From Gammaproteobacteria bacterium (GTDB taxonomy: Bacteria > Pseudomonadota > Gammaproteobacteria > Xanthomonadales > Marinicellaceae), in assembly GCA_041395445.1 (NCBI GenBank), contig JAWLAO010000001.1, positions 372,001-436,000 of the forward strand: a DNA stretch of 64,000 nucleotides. The letters are read 5' to 3'. Positions within the stretch are counted from its first letter, which is position 1. Each line of letters opens with the position of its first letter. A program made the translations under genes and the position numbers. The notes below the pieces were generated by a model. The model saw only the letters and a list, made by a program, of their open reading frames with translations, did not search any database and had not been told where the DNA came from. Below are positions 9,029-20,052 of this stretch, piece by piece.

Positions 9029-10287
9029 CTTTTCCCGTTTTGTCGCGGCTCATAAACCACAGCGAAGCAGGAATTTGGGTATTCAAAAACAACTTGGCAG
9101 GCAGGTTTACAATGCAGTCAATCAAATCGGCTTCCACCAGTTCTTTCTAATGTCGCCTTCACCGCCACTTTTGGAAGTCAAAGCTCCTTTGCCAAAACGA
9201 ATCCCGCTTGTCCGCTTGGTGCTAAGTGGTACATGAAATGTTGAATCCAAGCATAATTGGCATTTCCTGTGGGTGGTGTGCCGTATTTCCAACGGCCATC
9301 GGTACGCAGCAAATCACCGCTCCAATCGCTCACGTTAAAGGGTGGGTTGGCAATGATGTAATCGGCTTTCAGGTCTTTGTGGGCATCATTCAAAAATGAG
9401 CCTTCGTTGTTCCATTTCACTTGCGAACTGTCAATGCCTCTAATGGCCAAATTCATTTTTGCCAGTCGCCAGGTGGTTTGGTTGCTTTCCTGTCCGTAAA
9501 TGGAAATATCATTGATGTGTCCTTGGTGCTGGTTACAAATTCCTCAGATTGCACGAACATTCCACCAGAGCCACAGCAAGGGTCAAAAACTCGCCCTTGT
9601 AGGGCTCGAGCATTTTCTACCAAAAGTTCAACAACGCTTCTTGGCGTGTAGAACTGTCCGCCCTTTTTACCTTCTGCCAAGGCAAATTCACCCAAGAAAT
9701 ATTCAAATACATGACCCAAAATATCGGCGCTTCTGGCTTTGGCATCACCTAAGGCGATGTTTCCAATCATGTCTATGAGTTCTCCCAAACTGGTTGGGTC
9801 AAGGTTTTGTCGGGCATATACTTTGGGTAAAACACCTTCAGCGAAACGTTTTCTGCTTCAATGAAGTCCATGGCTTCATCTACCGACTTTCCAATGGTGG
9901 GTTGCTTGGCTTGTGAGAGCAAGTAAGACCAACGGGCTTTCTCTGGTACGAAGAAGACGTTCTCGGCTTTGTATTCGTCTTTGTCCTCTGGGTCGGCTCC
10001 TGCATATTCACCTTCGCCAGCTTTTAGTTTGTCGTAGAGTTCTTCAAACGCATCTGAAATGTATTTCAGGAAGATTAGTCCAAGAACTACGTGTTTGTAT
10101 TCCGCAGCATCAATGTTTTTTCTCAGTTTGTCAGCCGATTTCCAGAGTTGTTTTTCTAGTGGTTCCTGCATTAGTGTTTTCTTTCTTGAGTGTGTTTTTC
10201 AAAATCTTAACAATGTTACAATAGTTTTAAATTTCTTTCTAGCAATTGTCAAGTTGTATATAGACTAACTGAATGATATTTTTTGCA

Positions 10288-10322
10288 ATAAAAAAGCCTC
10301 TGTAAGTCAGAGGCTTTTTTTA
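10288..10322 (-). terminator. Intrinsic terminator of the nuo operon
   Basis: GCCTCTG / CAGAGGC stem with a five-base loop and T runs on both sides, just after the nuoN stop. The flanking A and T runs make it potentially bidirectional. Confidence 0.85.
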
Positions 10323-10343
10323 ATAAAGATTTAGTTATCGTAA

Positions 10344-11789
10344 TTACAACAACTCAACAGCTTTGATACAGAAACTCAGAATTGACGGTACAAACAATAA
10401 TAAAGCCAGTTGTAATAAAGCATTAAAGCTCAGAATGGATTTGACGTCATAACCGGCTGTGATTTCTTGATCGCTTTCGGATTCATCAAAATACATGGTT
10501 TTAATCACGCGCAAATAATAGAACGAACCGATAACTGCAAAAACGACTGCAATCCCTGCTAACACATAGAAACCTTGATCAACAACTGCTTTAATTACAT
10601 ACAGTTTTGAGAAGAAACCAATTAACGGAGGGAAGCCTGCCATTGAAGCAATAATCAGCAACATCATGAATGCGAACCAACCATTGCGTTGATTTAAGCC
10701 TTTGAAGTCAGAAATCTTTTCAGCTTCAAAACCTTTGCAGGATAACACAATAATCATTCCAAAACCGGCAACACTCATTATTGCGTAAGTGATAATGTAA
10801 AACATAGATGCCGAATATCCTTCGTTTCCACCAAGAAAGCCAAGTAGCATAAATCCAATGTGTGAAATTGTGGAATATGCGAAAAGACGTTTGATATTGT
10901 CTTGTTGAAGTGCAAACAAATTACCGATAATAATTGAAAGCATTGCCAATACAGCGACGATGTGCTGCCAGTTGACAAACAAACCGTCCAAACTTTGTCC
11001 TAAAATTCTCACCGCAAATGCAAACGCCGCGATTTTCGGAGCTGATGCAATGAATAAAGTTGTTGCTGTTGGAGCACCTTGATAAACATCCGGTACCCAC
11101 ATGTGAAATGGAGCTGCACCTAATTTAAAAGCAACCCCAACCATGATAAACACCAAACCTAAAACAAGTAGCATTGAGCTTTGAGTGTTGGCAATTTGAG
11201 TTGAAATAGCATCGAGTTGCAATGAACCAGTCGCACCATAAACCATTGACATCCCGTACAATAACATACCTGATGCAATCGCTCCGAGAACAAAGTATTT
11301 GATTGCCGATTCATTGGAAGTCATGTTTTCTCTGTCATAGGCAACTAAGGCATAAGAGGACAAAGCTAATAATTCCAAACCCAAGTAAAGCGTGATGTAA
11401 TTATTTCCGGAAATCATTATCATGATTCCAAGCATTCCAAACAGAGCCAGAGCGTAAAACTCGCCTTTGAATATTTTTTTATTACGCAAATATTGTTTGG
11501 AATAAACGATAACAAATATCATCGTCAGATAAACAGCAATTTTAAGAATATCACCCATGTAATCACGGACAAAATTACCGTTGAATAAGACTAATTTTGA
11601 ATAGTCATGTGCACCCATGTGGCTCTTTGCCGTAGCAATTGCAGCAAACGCGATACCAACAATGGAAAGCATAACCAACAGTCCGCCTTTCTCATTCGAA
11701 AGAAATAAACTTAAAATCAGTACCAAACATGCTGTACCAAGAATAATCAGTTCCGGTAAAACCGGAGTTAATTCAGACCATCCAAACAT
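10344..11789 (-). CDS. nuoN: NADH-quinone oxidoreductase subunit N
   Basis: Antiporter-like membrane subunit of complex I, one of three proton-pumping channels in the membrane arm. The 481-residue protein is almost wholly hydrophobic, with about 14 predicted helices. The family core runs from FVLGAIASGMLLYGMS near residue 167, through FKLGAAPFHMWVPDVYQGAPT near 222, to KRLFAYSTISHIG near 300, which hold the channel lysines and histidine. It is the last gene of the operon, two bases after nuoM, and is followed by a terminator. Length is usual for the family. Confidence 0.97.
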   Translation of the reverse strand: MFGWSELTPVLPELIILGTACLVLILSLFLSNEKGGLLVMLSIVGIAFAAIATAKSHMGAHDYSKLVLFNGNFVRDYMGDILKIAVYLTMIFVIVYSKQYLRNKKIFKGEFYALALFGMLGIMIMISGNNYITLYLGLELLALSSYALVAYDRENMTSNESAIKYFVLGAIASGMLLYGMSMVYGATGSLQLDAISTQIANTQSSMLLVLGLVFIMVGVAFKLGAAPFHMWVPDVYQGAPTATTLFIASAPKIAAFAFAVRILGQSLDGLFVNWQHIVAVLAMLSIIIGNLFALQQDNIKRLFAYSTISHIGFMLLGFLGGNEGYSASMFYIITYAIMSVAGFGMIIVLSCKGFEAEKISDFKGLNQRNGWFAFMMLLIIASMAGFPPLIGFFSKLYVIKAVVDQGFYVLAGIAVVFAVIGSFYYLRVIKTMYFDESESDQEITAGYDVKSILSFNALLQLALLLFVPSILSFCIKAVELL

Positions 11790-11791
11790 AG

Positions 11792-13294
11792 TTAAACCTT
11801 AATTATTTTAATTTGTTCGATAAGATTTTCCACAGAAGCTCTCATCACATCTATCAATGGCTCGGGATAAATACCCACAAATAAAACCATAATTACCAGA
11901 ATTGCTAAAATAAAGCCTTCTCGTTTATTCACATCATTCAATTGAGAAACCGCTTCGCTTTTGACTTCCCCAAAAACAACTCTCTTAACCATCCATAACG
12001 AATAAGCAGCGCCAAGAATCAACGTCATAGCAGCCAGAAATGCAAACCAGAAACTCGCTTGGAAACTGCTGAGAATAACCATAAACTCCCCAACAAATCC
12101 TGAAGTGCCCGGCAACCCGGCATTACTCATGGCAAAAAATACAAAGAAAGCACCAAAAAACGGCATTGTGTTAATCACACCGCCATAATCTCTTATCATT
12201 CTTGTATGCATGCGATCGTACAAAACACCAACGCACAAGAATAAAGCCGCTGAAATGAAACCATGAGAAATCATTTGCATCATCGCTCCTTCCAGAGCCA
12301 TATTGGTATCTCCGGAATTCATCACCAATACGAATGCAACAAAAATACCCAAAGTCACAAAACCCATGTGTGAAATTGATGAGTAAGCAATGAGTTTCTT
12401 CATATCTTTCTGTACCATCGCAATCAATCCAATATAGGCAATTGCAATCAATGAAAGAACAATGACGAATGTCGCTAATTCACGACTGGCATCCGGTAAG
12501 ATTGGTAATGAGAATCTTAAAAATCCATAACCACCAATTTTCAACATTATTGCTGCCAACACCACTGAACCGGCTGTCGGGGCTTCAACGTGAGCATCCG
12601 GCAACCATGTATGAACCGGAAACATTGGAATTTTTACGGCGAAAGCCAAGAAGAATGCGAAGAATATCCAGACTTGTTCTTTCATCGTCAATGGCATTGC
12701 CACCATATCGGCAATGGCAAAACTTCCGCCTTTGAAATACAAGTAAATCAAGGCAATCAGCATGAAGACTGAACCGAAGAATGTGTAAATAAAGAATTTG
12801 ATTGTTGCGTAAACACGATTCGGACCACCCCAAATACCGATAATTAAAAACATCGGAATCAACATAGCTTCAAAGAACACATAAAACAATATTGCATCCT
12901 GAGCACAGAAAACACCTATCATCATCGCTTCAAGCATCAAAAATGCCGCCATAAACTGATGGACGTTTTTCTTAATCACTTTCCAAGCCGATAATATCGT
13001 CAGAACGGAAATAAATGTCGTCAACACAACCAAAGGCATGGCAATCCCATCAACTCCCAGATGATAGTTGATATTTAACGATGGAATCCATGCAATTTTT
13101 TCTTCAAACTGCATGCTCGCTGTCGTTTTATCAAAATGCATCCAAAGCGGTAAACTGATGACAAACGTAACAATAGAAGTAACGATTGCCAATAATCTTG
13201 CCAATCCGGCTTTCTGAGAACCTAATGCCAATATTGCAAAGGCTGCAACAATTGGAAGCCAAATGAGTAAACTTAATAAAGACCAATCATTCAT
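11792..13294 (-). CDS. nuoM: NADH-quinone oxidoreductase subunit M
   Basis: Second antiporter-like proton channel of complex I, 500 residues. Diagnostic stretches are FFEAMLIPMFLIIGIWGG (conserved glutamate of helix 5, near residue 145), KIPMFPVHTWLPDAHVEAPT near 225, and KKLIAYSSISHMGF near 305. Helices fill most of the protein. The start overlaps the nuoL stop by four bases, so the two are likely translationally coupled. Confidence 0.97.
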   Translation of the reverse strand: MNDWSLLSLLIWLPIVAAFAILALGSQKAGLARLLAIVTSIVTFVISLPLWMHFDKTTASMQFEEKIAWIPSLNINYHLGVDGIAMPLVVLTTFISVLTILSAWKVIKKNVHQFMAAFLMLEAMMIGVFCAQDAILFYVFFEAMLIPMFLIIGIWGGPNRVYATIKFFIYTFFGSVFMLIALIYLYFKGGSFAIADMVAMPLTMKEQVWIFFAFFLAFAVKIPMFPVHTWLPDAHVEAPTAGSVVLAAIMLKIGGYGFLRFSLPILPDASRELATFVIVLSLIAIAYIGLIAMVQKDMKKLIAYSSISHMGFVTLGIFVAFVLVMNSGDTNMALEGAMMQMISHGFISAALFLCVGVLYDRMHTRMIRDYGGVINTMPFFGAFFVFFAMSNAGLPGTSGFVGEFMVILSSFQASFWFAFLAAMTLILGAAYSLWMVKRVVFGEVKSEAVSQLNDVNKREGFILAILVIMVLFVGIYPEPLIDVMRASVENLIEQIKIIKV

Positions 13295-15249
13295 AATACA
13301 TAAGTTCCTATAAAGAAGATGACAGCTACTGCCATGACCAGGGCATAGTGATAAATATATCCTGATTGCATGCCACGAATCGCTTTTGAAATCTTATTCA
13401 CAAATTTCGCAGAGCCATTGACAACGAGTCCATCTATAAATTTGCTGTCGCTCCATTTCCACAAAGCATTTCCGAGTTTAACAAATCCTCCGGCAATGTA
13501 TTTCTGGTTGAAATCATCAAAGCCATATTTATTGACTAATAATTTGTGAATTGGAGCAAAAGTTTTCTTGGCATTCTCAGCAATTGAAATTTTCTTTAGA
13601 TAAATCCAACTCGCCAGAATGAAACCGCCCAATGCTAAAAAGAATGGTAATTGTGTTAAACCATGTAAAGCAAAACTTCCGGCACCATGAAATTCGTATT
13701 CACCGATATGCGCCACAACATCATTCGTTGATTTGACGTGAATCGCATCCTTCATAAAATCACCAAATAGCATCGGTTCAATCGTCATCCAGCCAATTAC
13801 AATTGATGGAATTGCCAATAAAACTAATGGTAAAGTCACAACCCAAGGCGATTCATGCAAATGTTGTTTGGTGTGATTATCCATGCGCTCTTTTCCGTGG
13901 AAAGTCAGGTACAACAATCTAAAACTATAGAGAGCTGTTACAAAAACACCAAGCAATACCGCAGCATAAGCTACTGATGAACCCCATCTTTCAGAAAGGT
14001 GGGTCGCTTCGATAATAATATCTTTTGAGAAAAATCCTGAGAAACCCGGCAAACCGGTCAAGGCAAAGGTGCCTATCCACATCGTGATAAATGTGATTGG
14101 CATATATTTTTTCAAACCGCCCATTTCACTCATATCCTGCTTGTGATGCATTGCGATAATCACCGAACCGGCACCCAAGAACAATAACGCTTTAAAGAAC
14201 GCATGAGTCATTAAATGGAATATCGCTGCTGAATAAGCTGAGACTCCGAGTGCAACTGTCATATATCCCAACTGTGACAATGTAGAATAAGCAACAACTC
14301 GCTTGATATCGTTTTGCACCAAACCAATCAATCCCATAAAGAATGCTGTAAATGCACCCACCAACATTACGAAACTCAAAGCTGTATCTGACATTTCAAA
14401 AATTGGTGACATTCTTGAAACCATAAAAATACCGGCTGTAACCATGGTTGCAGCATGAATCAATGCAGAAATTGGTGTCGGACCTTCCATCGAATCAGGC
14501 AACCACACATGTAAAGGTGCTTGTGCTGATTTACCCATTGCTCCAATAAACAGACAAATCGCAATGAACGTCAATAACGACCACTCAACTCCAGGGAAAA
14601 TAGAAATCGTGTTTTCAGAAAAATTCGGAAGCTGATTAAATACTTCAACATAATCCAATGTTCCGAAAAACATCAAAACGGCAGCAATTCCTAATAAAAA
14701 TCCAAAATCACCAACACGATTGACCAAGAATGCTTTCATGTTTGCAAAAATTGCGGTTTCTTTTTTATACCAAAAACCAATCAACAAATAAGACACCAAA
14801 CCAACAGCTTCCCAACCAAAGAACAGTTGTAAAAAGTTATTCGACATTACCAGCATCAGCATTGCAAAAGTGAATAAGCTGATATATGCAAAGAATCTTT
14901 GATATCCCGGATCATCATGCATATAACCAATTGTATAAATATGCACCATCAGTGATACAAAAGTGACCACAGACATCATCACCGCAGTCAGTGAATCCAC
15001 CATAAAACCAACATTCAATGTGACTTTACCGCTCACCATCCAGGTATAAACATTTTCGTTAAAAGCCTGATATTCGCCGTTTACCAAGCCCATCAACACC
15101 ATAATTGACAGAACACACGAGACAGCAACTGCAGCAATTGTTACCAAATGAGAACCAACACGACCGATTTTTCTTCCAAAAAAACCTGCTATGATTGCTC
15201 CCAATAAAGGTGATAATGCAATTATCAATAAAGTATTCATTTCCATCAT
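13291..15249 (-). CDS. nuoL: NADH-quinone oxidoreductase subunit L
   Basis: Distal antiporter-like subunit of complex I, 652 residues including the long C-terminal lateral helix. Core motifs are LFFGWEAVGLVSYLLIGFWY near residue 145, MGKSAQAPLHVWLPDSMEGPTP near 235, and KRVVAYSTLSQLGYM near 315. The tail from about 540 carries the amphipathic helix that braces subunits M and N. Start ATG at 15249 lies two bases after the nuoK stop. A second methionine one codon on is an equally possible start. Confidence 0.97.
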   Translation of the reverse strand: MMEMNTLLIIALSPLLGAIIAGFFGRKIGRVGSHLVTIAAVAVSCVLSIMVLMGLVNGEYQAFNENVYTWMVSGKVTLNVGFMVDSLTAVMMSVVTFVSLMVHIYTIGYMHDDPGYQRFFAYISLFTFAMLMLVMSNNFLQLFFGWEAVGLVSYLLIGFWYKKETAIFANMKAFLVNRVGDFGFLLGIAAVLMFFGTLDYVEVFNQLPNFSENTISIFPGVEWSLLTFIAICLFIGAMGKSAQAPLHVWLPDSMEGPTPISALIHAATMVTAGIFMVSRMSPIFEMSDTALSFVMLVGAFTAFFMGLIGLVQNDIKRVVAYSTLSQLGYMTVALGVSAYSAAIFHLMTHAFFKALLFLGAGSVIIAMHHKQDMSEMGGLKKYMPITFITMWIGTFALTGLPGFSGFFSKDIIIEATHLSERWGSSVAYAAVLLGVFVTALYSFRLLYLTFHGKERMDNHTKQHLHESPWVVTLPLVLLAIPSIVIGWMTIEPMLFGDFMKDAIHVKSTNDVVAHIGEYEFHGAGSFALHGLTQLPFFLALGGFILASWIYLKKISIAENAKKTFAPIHKLLVNKYGFDDFNQKYIAGGFVKLGNALWKWSDSKFIDGLVVNGSAKFVNKISKAIRGMQSGYIYHYALVMAVAVIFFIGTYVL

Positions 15250-15251
15250 CT

Positions 15252-15554
15252 TTACCCCTGTAACTCGCTTAAATTATCAGTTTCAAGAGTCTTACGCTGT
15301 CTGAATATAACAACCAAAATTGCCAGACCAATCGCTGCTTCAGCAGCGGCAACCGTAAGAATAAAGAACACAAAGACTTGTCCCTGAATATCATTGAGAT
15401 AAGTTGAAAACGCAATGAAGTTAATATTCACCGATAACAACATCAGCTCAATCGACATGAGTAAAATCAAGATATTGCGACGATTGATAAAGATACCGGC
15501 AATACTAATGACAAATAAAATTCCGGCAACAACCAAATAGTGAGCTAGACTCAT
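15252..15554 (-). CDS. nuoK: NADH-quinone oxidoreductase subunit K
   Basis: Small three-helix membrane subunit of complex I, 100 residues as usual. The conserved membrane glutamates needed for proton pumping are visible in [13 protein letters not shown] near residue 36 and in [14 protein letters not shown] near 70. Its start overlaps the nuoJ stop by four bases. Confidence 0.97.
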   Translation of the reverse strand: MSLAHYLVVAGILFVISIAGIFINRRNILILLMSIELMLLSVNINFIAFSTYLNDIQGQVFVFFILTVAAAEAAIGLAILVVIFRQRKTLETDNLSELQG

Positions 15555-16198
15555 TGTTCTCCTCCTATTTCGTTCCCTTTTTCCGCTTTCATTTTTACAA
15601 TTCTCATTCTGTTTTTATCAGCTTTCACATGAACCTGAGACTCAGGATCAACGTGTTTGTAATCTTTTCTCTTTCTCAGAGTCAGTAAAATAGCTGCAAC
15701 AATCGCAACTAATAGAATCACCGATGCCAATTCAAACGGCAATACATATTGAATATAAATACTTTCCGCAACTTCTCTGACGTTGCTATAACCCTGCTCA
15801 TGTCTGATTAAGTCATCTTGTGGCAATGAATCATGCAATTTGCTACCAAACAACATGACCATTTCCAAAGCCATCAGTAAAGCAACAAAAAGACCTGTTT
15901 TGGTATAAAGACTCATTCCTGATTTTGGTTTGACTTTGATATCCAGCATCATCACCACAAACAGGAATAACACCATAACCGCTCCGACGTAAACCAGAAC
16001 TAGAGTTAATGCGAGGAATTCAGCTTCAAGCAACATCCACAATGCCGCAGCACTAAAAAAGGACAATATCAAAAACAAAGCCGAATAAACTGAATTACGC
16101 ATTGTGACAACTAACAATGCGGCTCCCAGTAAAACCCCGGAGAACACATAAAACAACATCACTTGATAAAATTCAGCTGATAACAAATACTCTAACAT
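15551..16198 (-). CDS. nuoJ: NADH-quinone oxidoreductase subunit J
   Basis: Five-helix membrane subunit of complex I, 215 residues. The conserved helix 3 stretch [19 protein letters not shown] near residue 67 contains the pi-bulge region tied to coupling. The hydrophilic C-terminal tail from about 175 ([14 protein letters not shown] and on) is longer than the E. coli form and lysine-rich. The gene shares one base with the nuoI stop. Confidence 0.95.
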   Translation of the reverse strand: MLEYLLSAEFYQVMLFYVFSGVLLGAALLVVTMRNSVYSALFLILSFFSAAALWMLLEAEFLALTLVLVYVGAVMVLFLFVVMMLDIKVKPKSGMSLYTKTGLFVALLMALEMVMLFGSKLHDSLPQDDLIRHEQGYSNVREVAESIYIQYVLPFELASVILLVAIVAAILLTLRKRKDYKHVDPESQVHVKADKNRMRIVKMKAEKGNEIGGEQ

Positions 16199-16683
16199 TA
16201 TCTATACTCCGCATCATTTTCACGACATTCAGCGATTTCCTTTTCACGCATATCACCAATAGCCAGTAATTGTTGTTTATCCAATACGTTTTTGCCTTCA
16301 CTTTCAAAGTGAAATTCATGGATATCTGTCAAAACAATCGAATCAACAGGACAGGATTCCTCACAAAAACCACAATAAATACACTTGAATAAATCAATTT
16401 CATATTTTGTTGTTCTGCGACTGCCATCTTCTCTTTGCTCGGAGTCAATAGTAATTGCCAAAGCCGGACAAACGGCTTCGCACAATTTACAAGCAATACA
16501 ACGCTCTTCACCATTGGGATAACGTCTTAATGCATGCAGACCTCTGAATCTGTCAGATTTAGGAGTTTTTTCTTCAGGATAACGTATGGTAAATTTACGT
16601 TTGAAGAAGTATTTCCCCGTTACGGACATGCCTTTGAGAAGTTCCCAAAGAGCTAAACTTTTGAAATATCTAAATATTTTCAT
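16198..16683 (-). CDS. nuoI: NADH-quinone oxidoreductase subunit I (two 4Fe-4S clusters)
   Basis: Peripheral-arm ferredoxin-like subunit that carries clusters N6a and N6b towards N2. The two C-x2-C-x2-C-x3-C-P motifs are complete: [12 protein letters not shown] near residue 61 and [12 protein letters not shown] near 106. The 161-residue length is normal. The N-terminal helix (residues 1-30) would lie along the membrane. It follows nuoH by a single base. Confidence 0.97.
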   Translation of the reverse strand: MKIFRYFKSLALWELLKGMSVTGKYFFKRKFTIRYPEEKTPKSDRFRGLHALRRYPNGEERCIACKLCEAVCPALAITIDSEQREDGSRRTTKYEIDLFKCIYCGFCEESCPVDSIVLTDIHEFHFESEGKNVLDKQQLLAIGDMREKEIAECRENDAEYR

Positions 16684-16684
16684 A

Positions 16685-17710
16685 TTAACTAAACCAAGGT
16701 CCGATGTTATAAACTTTCAGCACTGCAACAACCATAATCCAGACGATTGTTATCGGAATAAACACTTTCCAGCCCAGACGCATAATCTGGTCGTAACGAT
16801 AACGAGGGAAAGTCGCACGGAACCATAAATACAACAACATAAAAATTGAAGTTTTAGCCAGGAACCAGATAATACTTGGCTGACCCCACCATGATTCCGA
16901 CGGGAATAATGGCAACCAGCCACCCATGAACATGACTGTCGATAACACCGAAATCATAATCATGTTGGCGTATTCACCAAGGAAAAATAGTGCAAATGCC
17001 GAACCGGAGTATTCCACGTGGAAACCGGCAACAATTTCTGATTCCCCTTCTGCCACATCAAATGGTGCACGGTTTGTTTCAGCTACACCTGAAATAAAAT
17101 ATATAATCCATAATGGAAATAATGGAATAAAGAACCAGTTCAGAATCCCACCTTGCTGTGCATTGACGATTTCTGACAAATTCAATGAACCGGCAGCAAT
17201 CAAAACACCAACTAAAGCAAATCCCATAGCAATTTCATAAGATACAATTTGTGCCGCTGAACGCATCGCACCCAATAACGCATATTTGGAATTGGAAGCC
17301 CAACCGGCAATAATCACACCATAAACACCCAGAGACGTCATTGCCAGAATATAAACCAGACCGGCATTGATATTCGCTAACACCAACCCATCGCTGAACG
17401 GAACAACCGCCCAGGCTGCAAAAGCCGTTGCCAGAGTGATAATTGGTGCTAACAGGAATAAAAACTTATTGGCATTCGCCGGAAAGATAATCTCTTTTAT
17501 CAATAGTTTGACTACATCAGCAAATGGCTGTGCCAATCCCCATAGTTTGTAACCTAAAATTCCCACACGATTCGGACCCATACGACCTTGCATGAAACCA
17601 ATCACACGGCGTTCTGCATAAGTGTAGTAAGCAACTGTTAAAATTAAAGGCAATACAATTGCGACAATTTTCAACAGAGTCCAGATGACTAACCAAATTT
17701 GTTCCATCAT
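16685..17710 (-). CDS. nuoH: NADH-quinone oxidoreductase subunit H
   Basis: Membrane subunit that forms the quinone-access chamber with NuoB and NuoD. It has 341 residues and about eight helices. The family signatures [16 protein letters not shown] near residue 43 and [20 protein letters not shown] near 210, with the row of acidic residues in the third matrix-side loop, are intact. The start overlaps the nuoG stop by four bases. Confidence 0.97.
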   Translation of the reverse strand: MMEQIWLVIWTLLKIVAIVLPLILTVAYYTYAERRVIGFMQGRMGPNRVGILGYKLWGLAQPFADVVKLLIKEIIFPANANKFLFLLAPIITLATAFAAWAVVPFSDGLVLANINAGLVYILAMTSLGVYGVIIAGWASNSKYALLGAMRSAAQIVSYEIAMGFALVGVLIAAGSLNLSEIVNAQQGGILNWFFIPLFPLWIIYFISGVAETNRAPFDVAEGESEIVAGFHVEYSGSAFALFFLGEYANMIMISVLSTVMFMGGWLPLFPSESWWGQPSIIWFLAKTSIFMLLYLWFRATFPRYRYDQIMRLGWKVFIPITIVWIMVVAVLKVYNIGPWFS

Positions 17711-20052
17711 ATCGCTTCTCCCACAGTAATTGTGACTTGCAGTTGATCAGCATTCAGGTTCAGCGTCGTTGAATTATGCACAAAAACATGAGCTGAACCA
17801 TCAGGAACACTATCATCAATATTCGCAAACAAATGACAAACATTCTCGCCTTGATTCAAAATCACACTCATGGCATTTTCAATACCGTATTTCTTCGCTT
17901 CTGATGGATTAACAGACAAGCATCCCGAGCTTGCGTGAATAGTTTCTTGCAATGGCTGACTACGTCTGGTAAGCATATCCACATCATAAATTGCTGTATC
18001 TGCATGCAAGACCAAATCTGAAGATTGAATTTCATGAACTTTACAGTCTGTTTTCACATGAGCTTTGTGAACTTTTAATTTGCTCACTTGCTCAGTAATC
18101 TGATTGATAGTTTCGTAATCAAATCCATCAACTTTTAACAAATTACCCAGAACTCTTAAAACTCTCCAACCTGGTTTGCTTTCACCTTTAAGTTTGGCAG
18201 CAGGAGTGGAAGTCTGGTTTTGCATAAAGTTATTGAAGTAAGAACCTGCCACTTCAGATGCTAAACCAATCGGTAGAATCACATCTGCAATTTCTTTCAC
18301 GTCTGCACTTGCAAAACTGCTCATCACAACAACTGATTGAGCTTCTTGTAATGCTTTACGAGCTTTTGCTGAATTTGCAAAATCTTCAAGTTCTGCTTGA
18401 TACAATAAAACAGATTCCGGTTGGCTGTTTAATATTTGATTAACGTTATGCTGAGCTGACATCTCACAAATTTCTGCACCAACAGCATTTGCTCCACTCG
18501 CCATTTCATAAACTTTTCCGGAAGTTTCATGAGCCAACCATGAAACCAAAGTTTTAATCAATTCGGCTTGTGGATGTGAATTTGAAACCTGACCAATGAT
18601 AAACAGACAGTTATTATCGTTATTGATCAAAGTCTTAGCTAAATTATTTAAGTTTTCATCAGTTCTTTGAGCTTTAATCCATTGACCCAAATCACCATCC
18701 AATTTTGCTTTGCTCAAATCAGCCACACAATGTGCTAATGAGCCCAAGGCTTTTACCCAATCGACTTGATTCGCTGTTACAGAGTGCCAGATATCAAAAT
18801 TGTATGAGTAATCTTTAGGATTAAATACCGAAACTTTGCTGCCTTTCTTCAACCAAGCTTGTCTGATTCTGTGATTCAAAATCGGTTGTTCATGTCCAAT
18901 ATTGGAACCGGCAATCACAATTTGATTAAAATCAGCAATTTCAGAGAGAGATACATCCACTCTCGGCAAACGATGTTGCCCTGAGAAGTCGGTTTGTCCT
19001 AAACGATAATCAATATTTTTACAACCTAACGATTTGAACAGTTTGTGTAACAAAAAGTACTCTTCATTGGTTGATTGCGAACCTGCTAATACTGCTGTTT
19101 TAGTTGCATCCGCACTTTGAAGTTTACGAACCGCAAAATCCATGGCTTCATCCCATTGAACCTCTTTCCATTCACCTTTTTGTTTAATCATTGGTGATGT
19201 TACACGATCTTCAGCTTTGGACGCCAAAACACCAAAACGGTCACGATCGGAAATCCATGCTTCATTCAGTTCGTCATTATCACGAGGAACTGTCCGCAAA
19301 ATTTCACCGTGACGAGTGTGGTAAAACAAATTAGAACCAATCGCATCATGCATTGAAACGCCCGCAGCCGACATCAATTCCCAGGCACGGGCTTTGAAAC
19401 GGAATGGCTTGTTGGTTAATGCTCCAACCGGACATAAATCAATAATATTTCCTGACATTACCGAATCAATCGAACGTCCGATAGCGGTACCAATTTGTGT
19501 ACGATCACCACGACCAATTCCACCGAGTTCATCCGAACCGGATATTTCATTCAAGAATCTCACACAGCGAGTACATGTGATACAACGTGTCATATCGGTT
19601 GAAACCAAAGAACCGATATCTTCATCAACAGCCACTCGTTTTGAGTCCACATAACGTGAAACACCACGTCCGTAGCCCATGGAAACATCCTGTAGCTCAC
19701 ACTCACCACCCTGATCGCAAATCGGACAATCCAACGGGTGATTGATGAGCAAAAATTCCATAACATTTCTTTGTGCGTCTATGGCTCGTTTCGACTTGGT
19801 ATAAACCTTCATATCAGGCATAACCGGTGTCGCACAGGCTGGAAGAGGCTTAGGAACCTTTTCCACATCAACCATGCACATTCTGCAATTGGCAGCGACT
19901 GATAATTTCTTGTGATAACAGAATCGAGGAATTCGTATGCCGTTTTTATCTGCGGCTTCAATCACCATTGAACCTTTCGGTACAATCATTTCCACATCAT
20001 CAATTTCGATGCGAACCATGTTTTCAGGAATTGTTTTAGTCTCAGTAGTCAT
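17707..20052 (-). CDS. nuoG: NADH-quinone oxidoreductase subunit G
   Basis: Large peripheral iron-sulfur subunit, 781 residues. The N-terminal 2Fe-2S ferredoxin domain has [18 protein letters not shown] (near 45-62) and a later cysteine in PACATP. The His/Cys3 cluster lies around [18 protein letters not shown] near 113, and the 4Fe-4S N4 motif [10 protein letters not shown] near 157. The rest is the molybdopterin-oxidoreductase-like fold without cofactor in this family. That C-terminal part is divergent and poorly conserved, as is normal. The stop/start join with nuoF is a one-base overlap. Confidence 0.96.
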   Translation of the reverse strand: MTTETKTIPENMVRIEIDDVEMIVPKGSMVIEAADKNGIRIPRFCYHKKLSVAANCRMCMVDVEKVPKPLPACATPVMPDMKVYTKSKRAIDAQRNVMEFLLINHPLDCPICDQGGECELQDVSMGYGRGVSRYVDSKRVAVDEDIGSLVSTDMTRCITCTRCVRFLNEISGSDELGGIGRGDRTQIGTAIGRSIDSVMSGNIIDLCPVGALTNKPFRFKARAWELMSAAGVSMHDAIGSNLFYHTRHGEILRTVPRDNDELNEAWISDRDRFGVLASKAEDRVTSPMIKQKGEWKEVQWDEAMDFAVRKLQSADATKTAVLAGSQSTNEEYFLLHKLFKSLGCKNIDYRLGQTDFSGQHRLPRVDVSLSEIADFNQIVIAGSNIGHEQPILNHRIRQAWLKKGSKVSVFNPKDYSYNFDIWHSVTANQVDWVKALGSLAHCVADLSKAKLDGDLGQWIKAQRTDENLNNLAKTLINNDNNCLFIIGQVSNSHPQAELIKTLVSWLAHETSGKVYEMASGANAVGAEICEMSAQHNVNQILNSQPESVLLYQAELEDFANSAKARKALQEAQSVVVMSSFASADVKEIADVILPIGLASEVAGSYFNNFMQNQTSTPAAKLKGESKPGWRVLRVLGNLLKVDGFDYETINQITEQVSKLKVHKAHVKTDCKVHEIQSSDLVLHADTAIYDVDMLTRRSQPLQETIHASSGCLSVNPSEAKKYGIENAMSVILNQGENVCHLFANIDDSVPDGSAHVFVHNSTTLNLNADQLQVTITVGEAI

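Larger units (their letters stand above)
8601..10171 (-). pseudogene. hsdM: Type I DNA adenine methyltransferase with several frameshifts
   Basis: The N-terminal HsdM helical domain starts at ATG 10171 ([20 protein letters not shown]). SAM motif [12 protein letters not shown] and catalytic [12 protein letters not shown] are present, but the gene falls in four frames. Breaks are near 9830 (a G lost from a GGG run), near 9530 (an A lost), near 9185 (an A lost before GGAGCT) and near 9145 (a base lost in AAGAAC). Each is repaired by restoring one base in a short homopolymer. The last segment contains two in-frame palindromic repeats encoding GGVPEGRGG. No strong Shine-Dalgarno precedes the start. 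Sequencing or assembly error is an alternative to true decay, but long flanking operons rich in homopolymers are unbroken. Confidence 0.85.

Noticed and set aside
8601..10171. Programmed frameshifting as the cause of the hsdM breaks
   Set aside because: Four independent breaks without slippery heptamers in the right phase, plus a dead hsdS, fit mutation or error, not recoding.
10262..10287. Additional promoter for hsdM in the gap before nuoN
   Set aside because: AT-rich sequence only; no convincing -35/-10 pair could be read on the minus strand.
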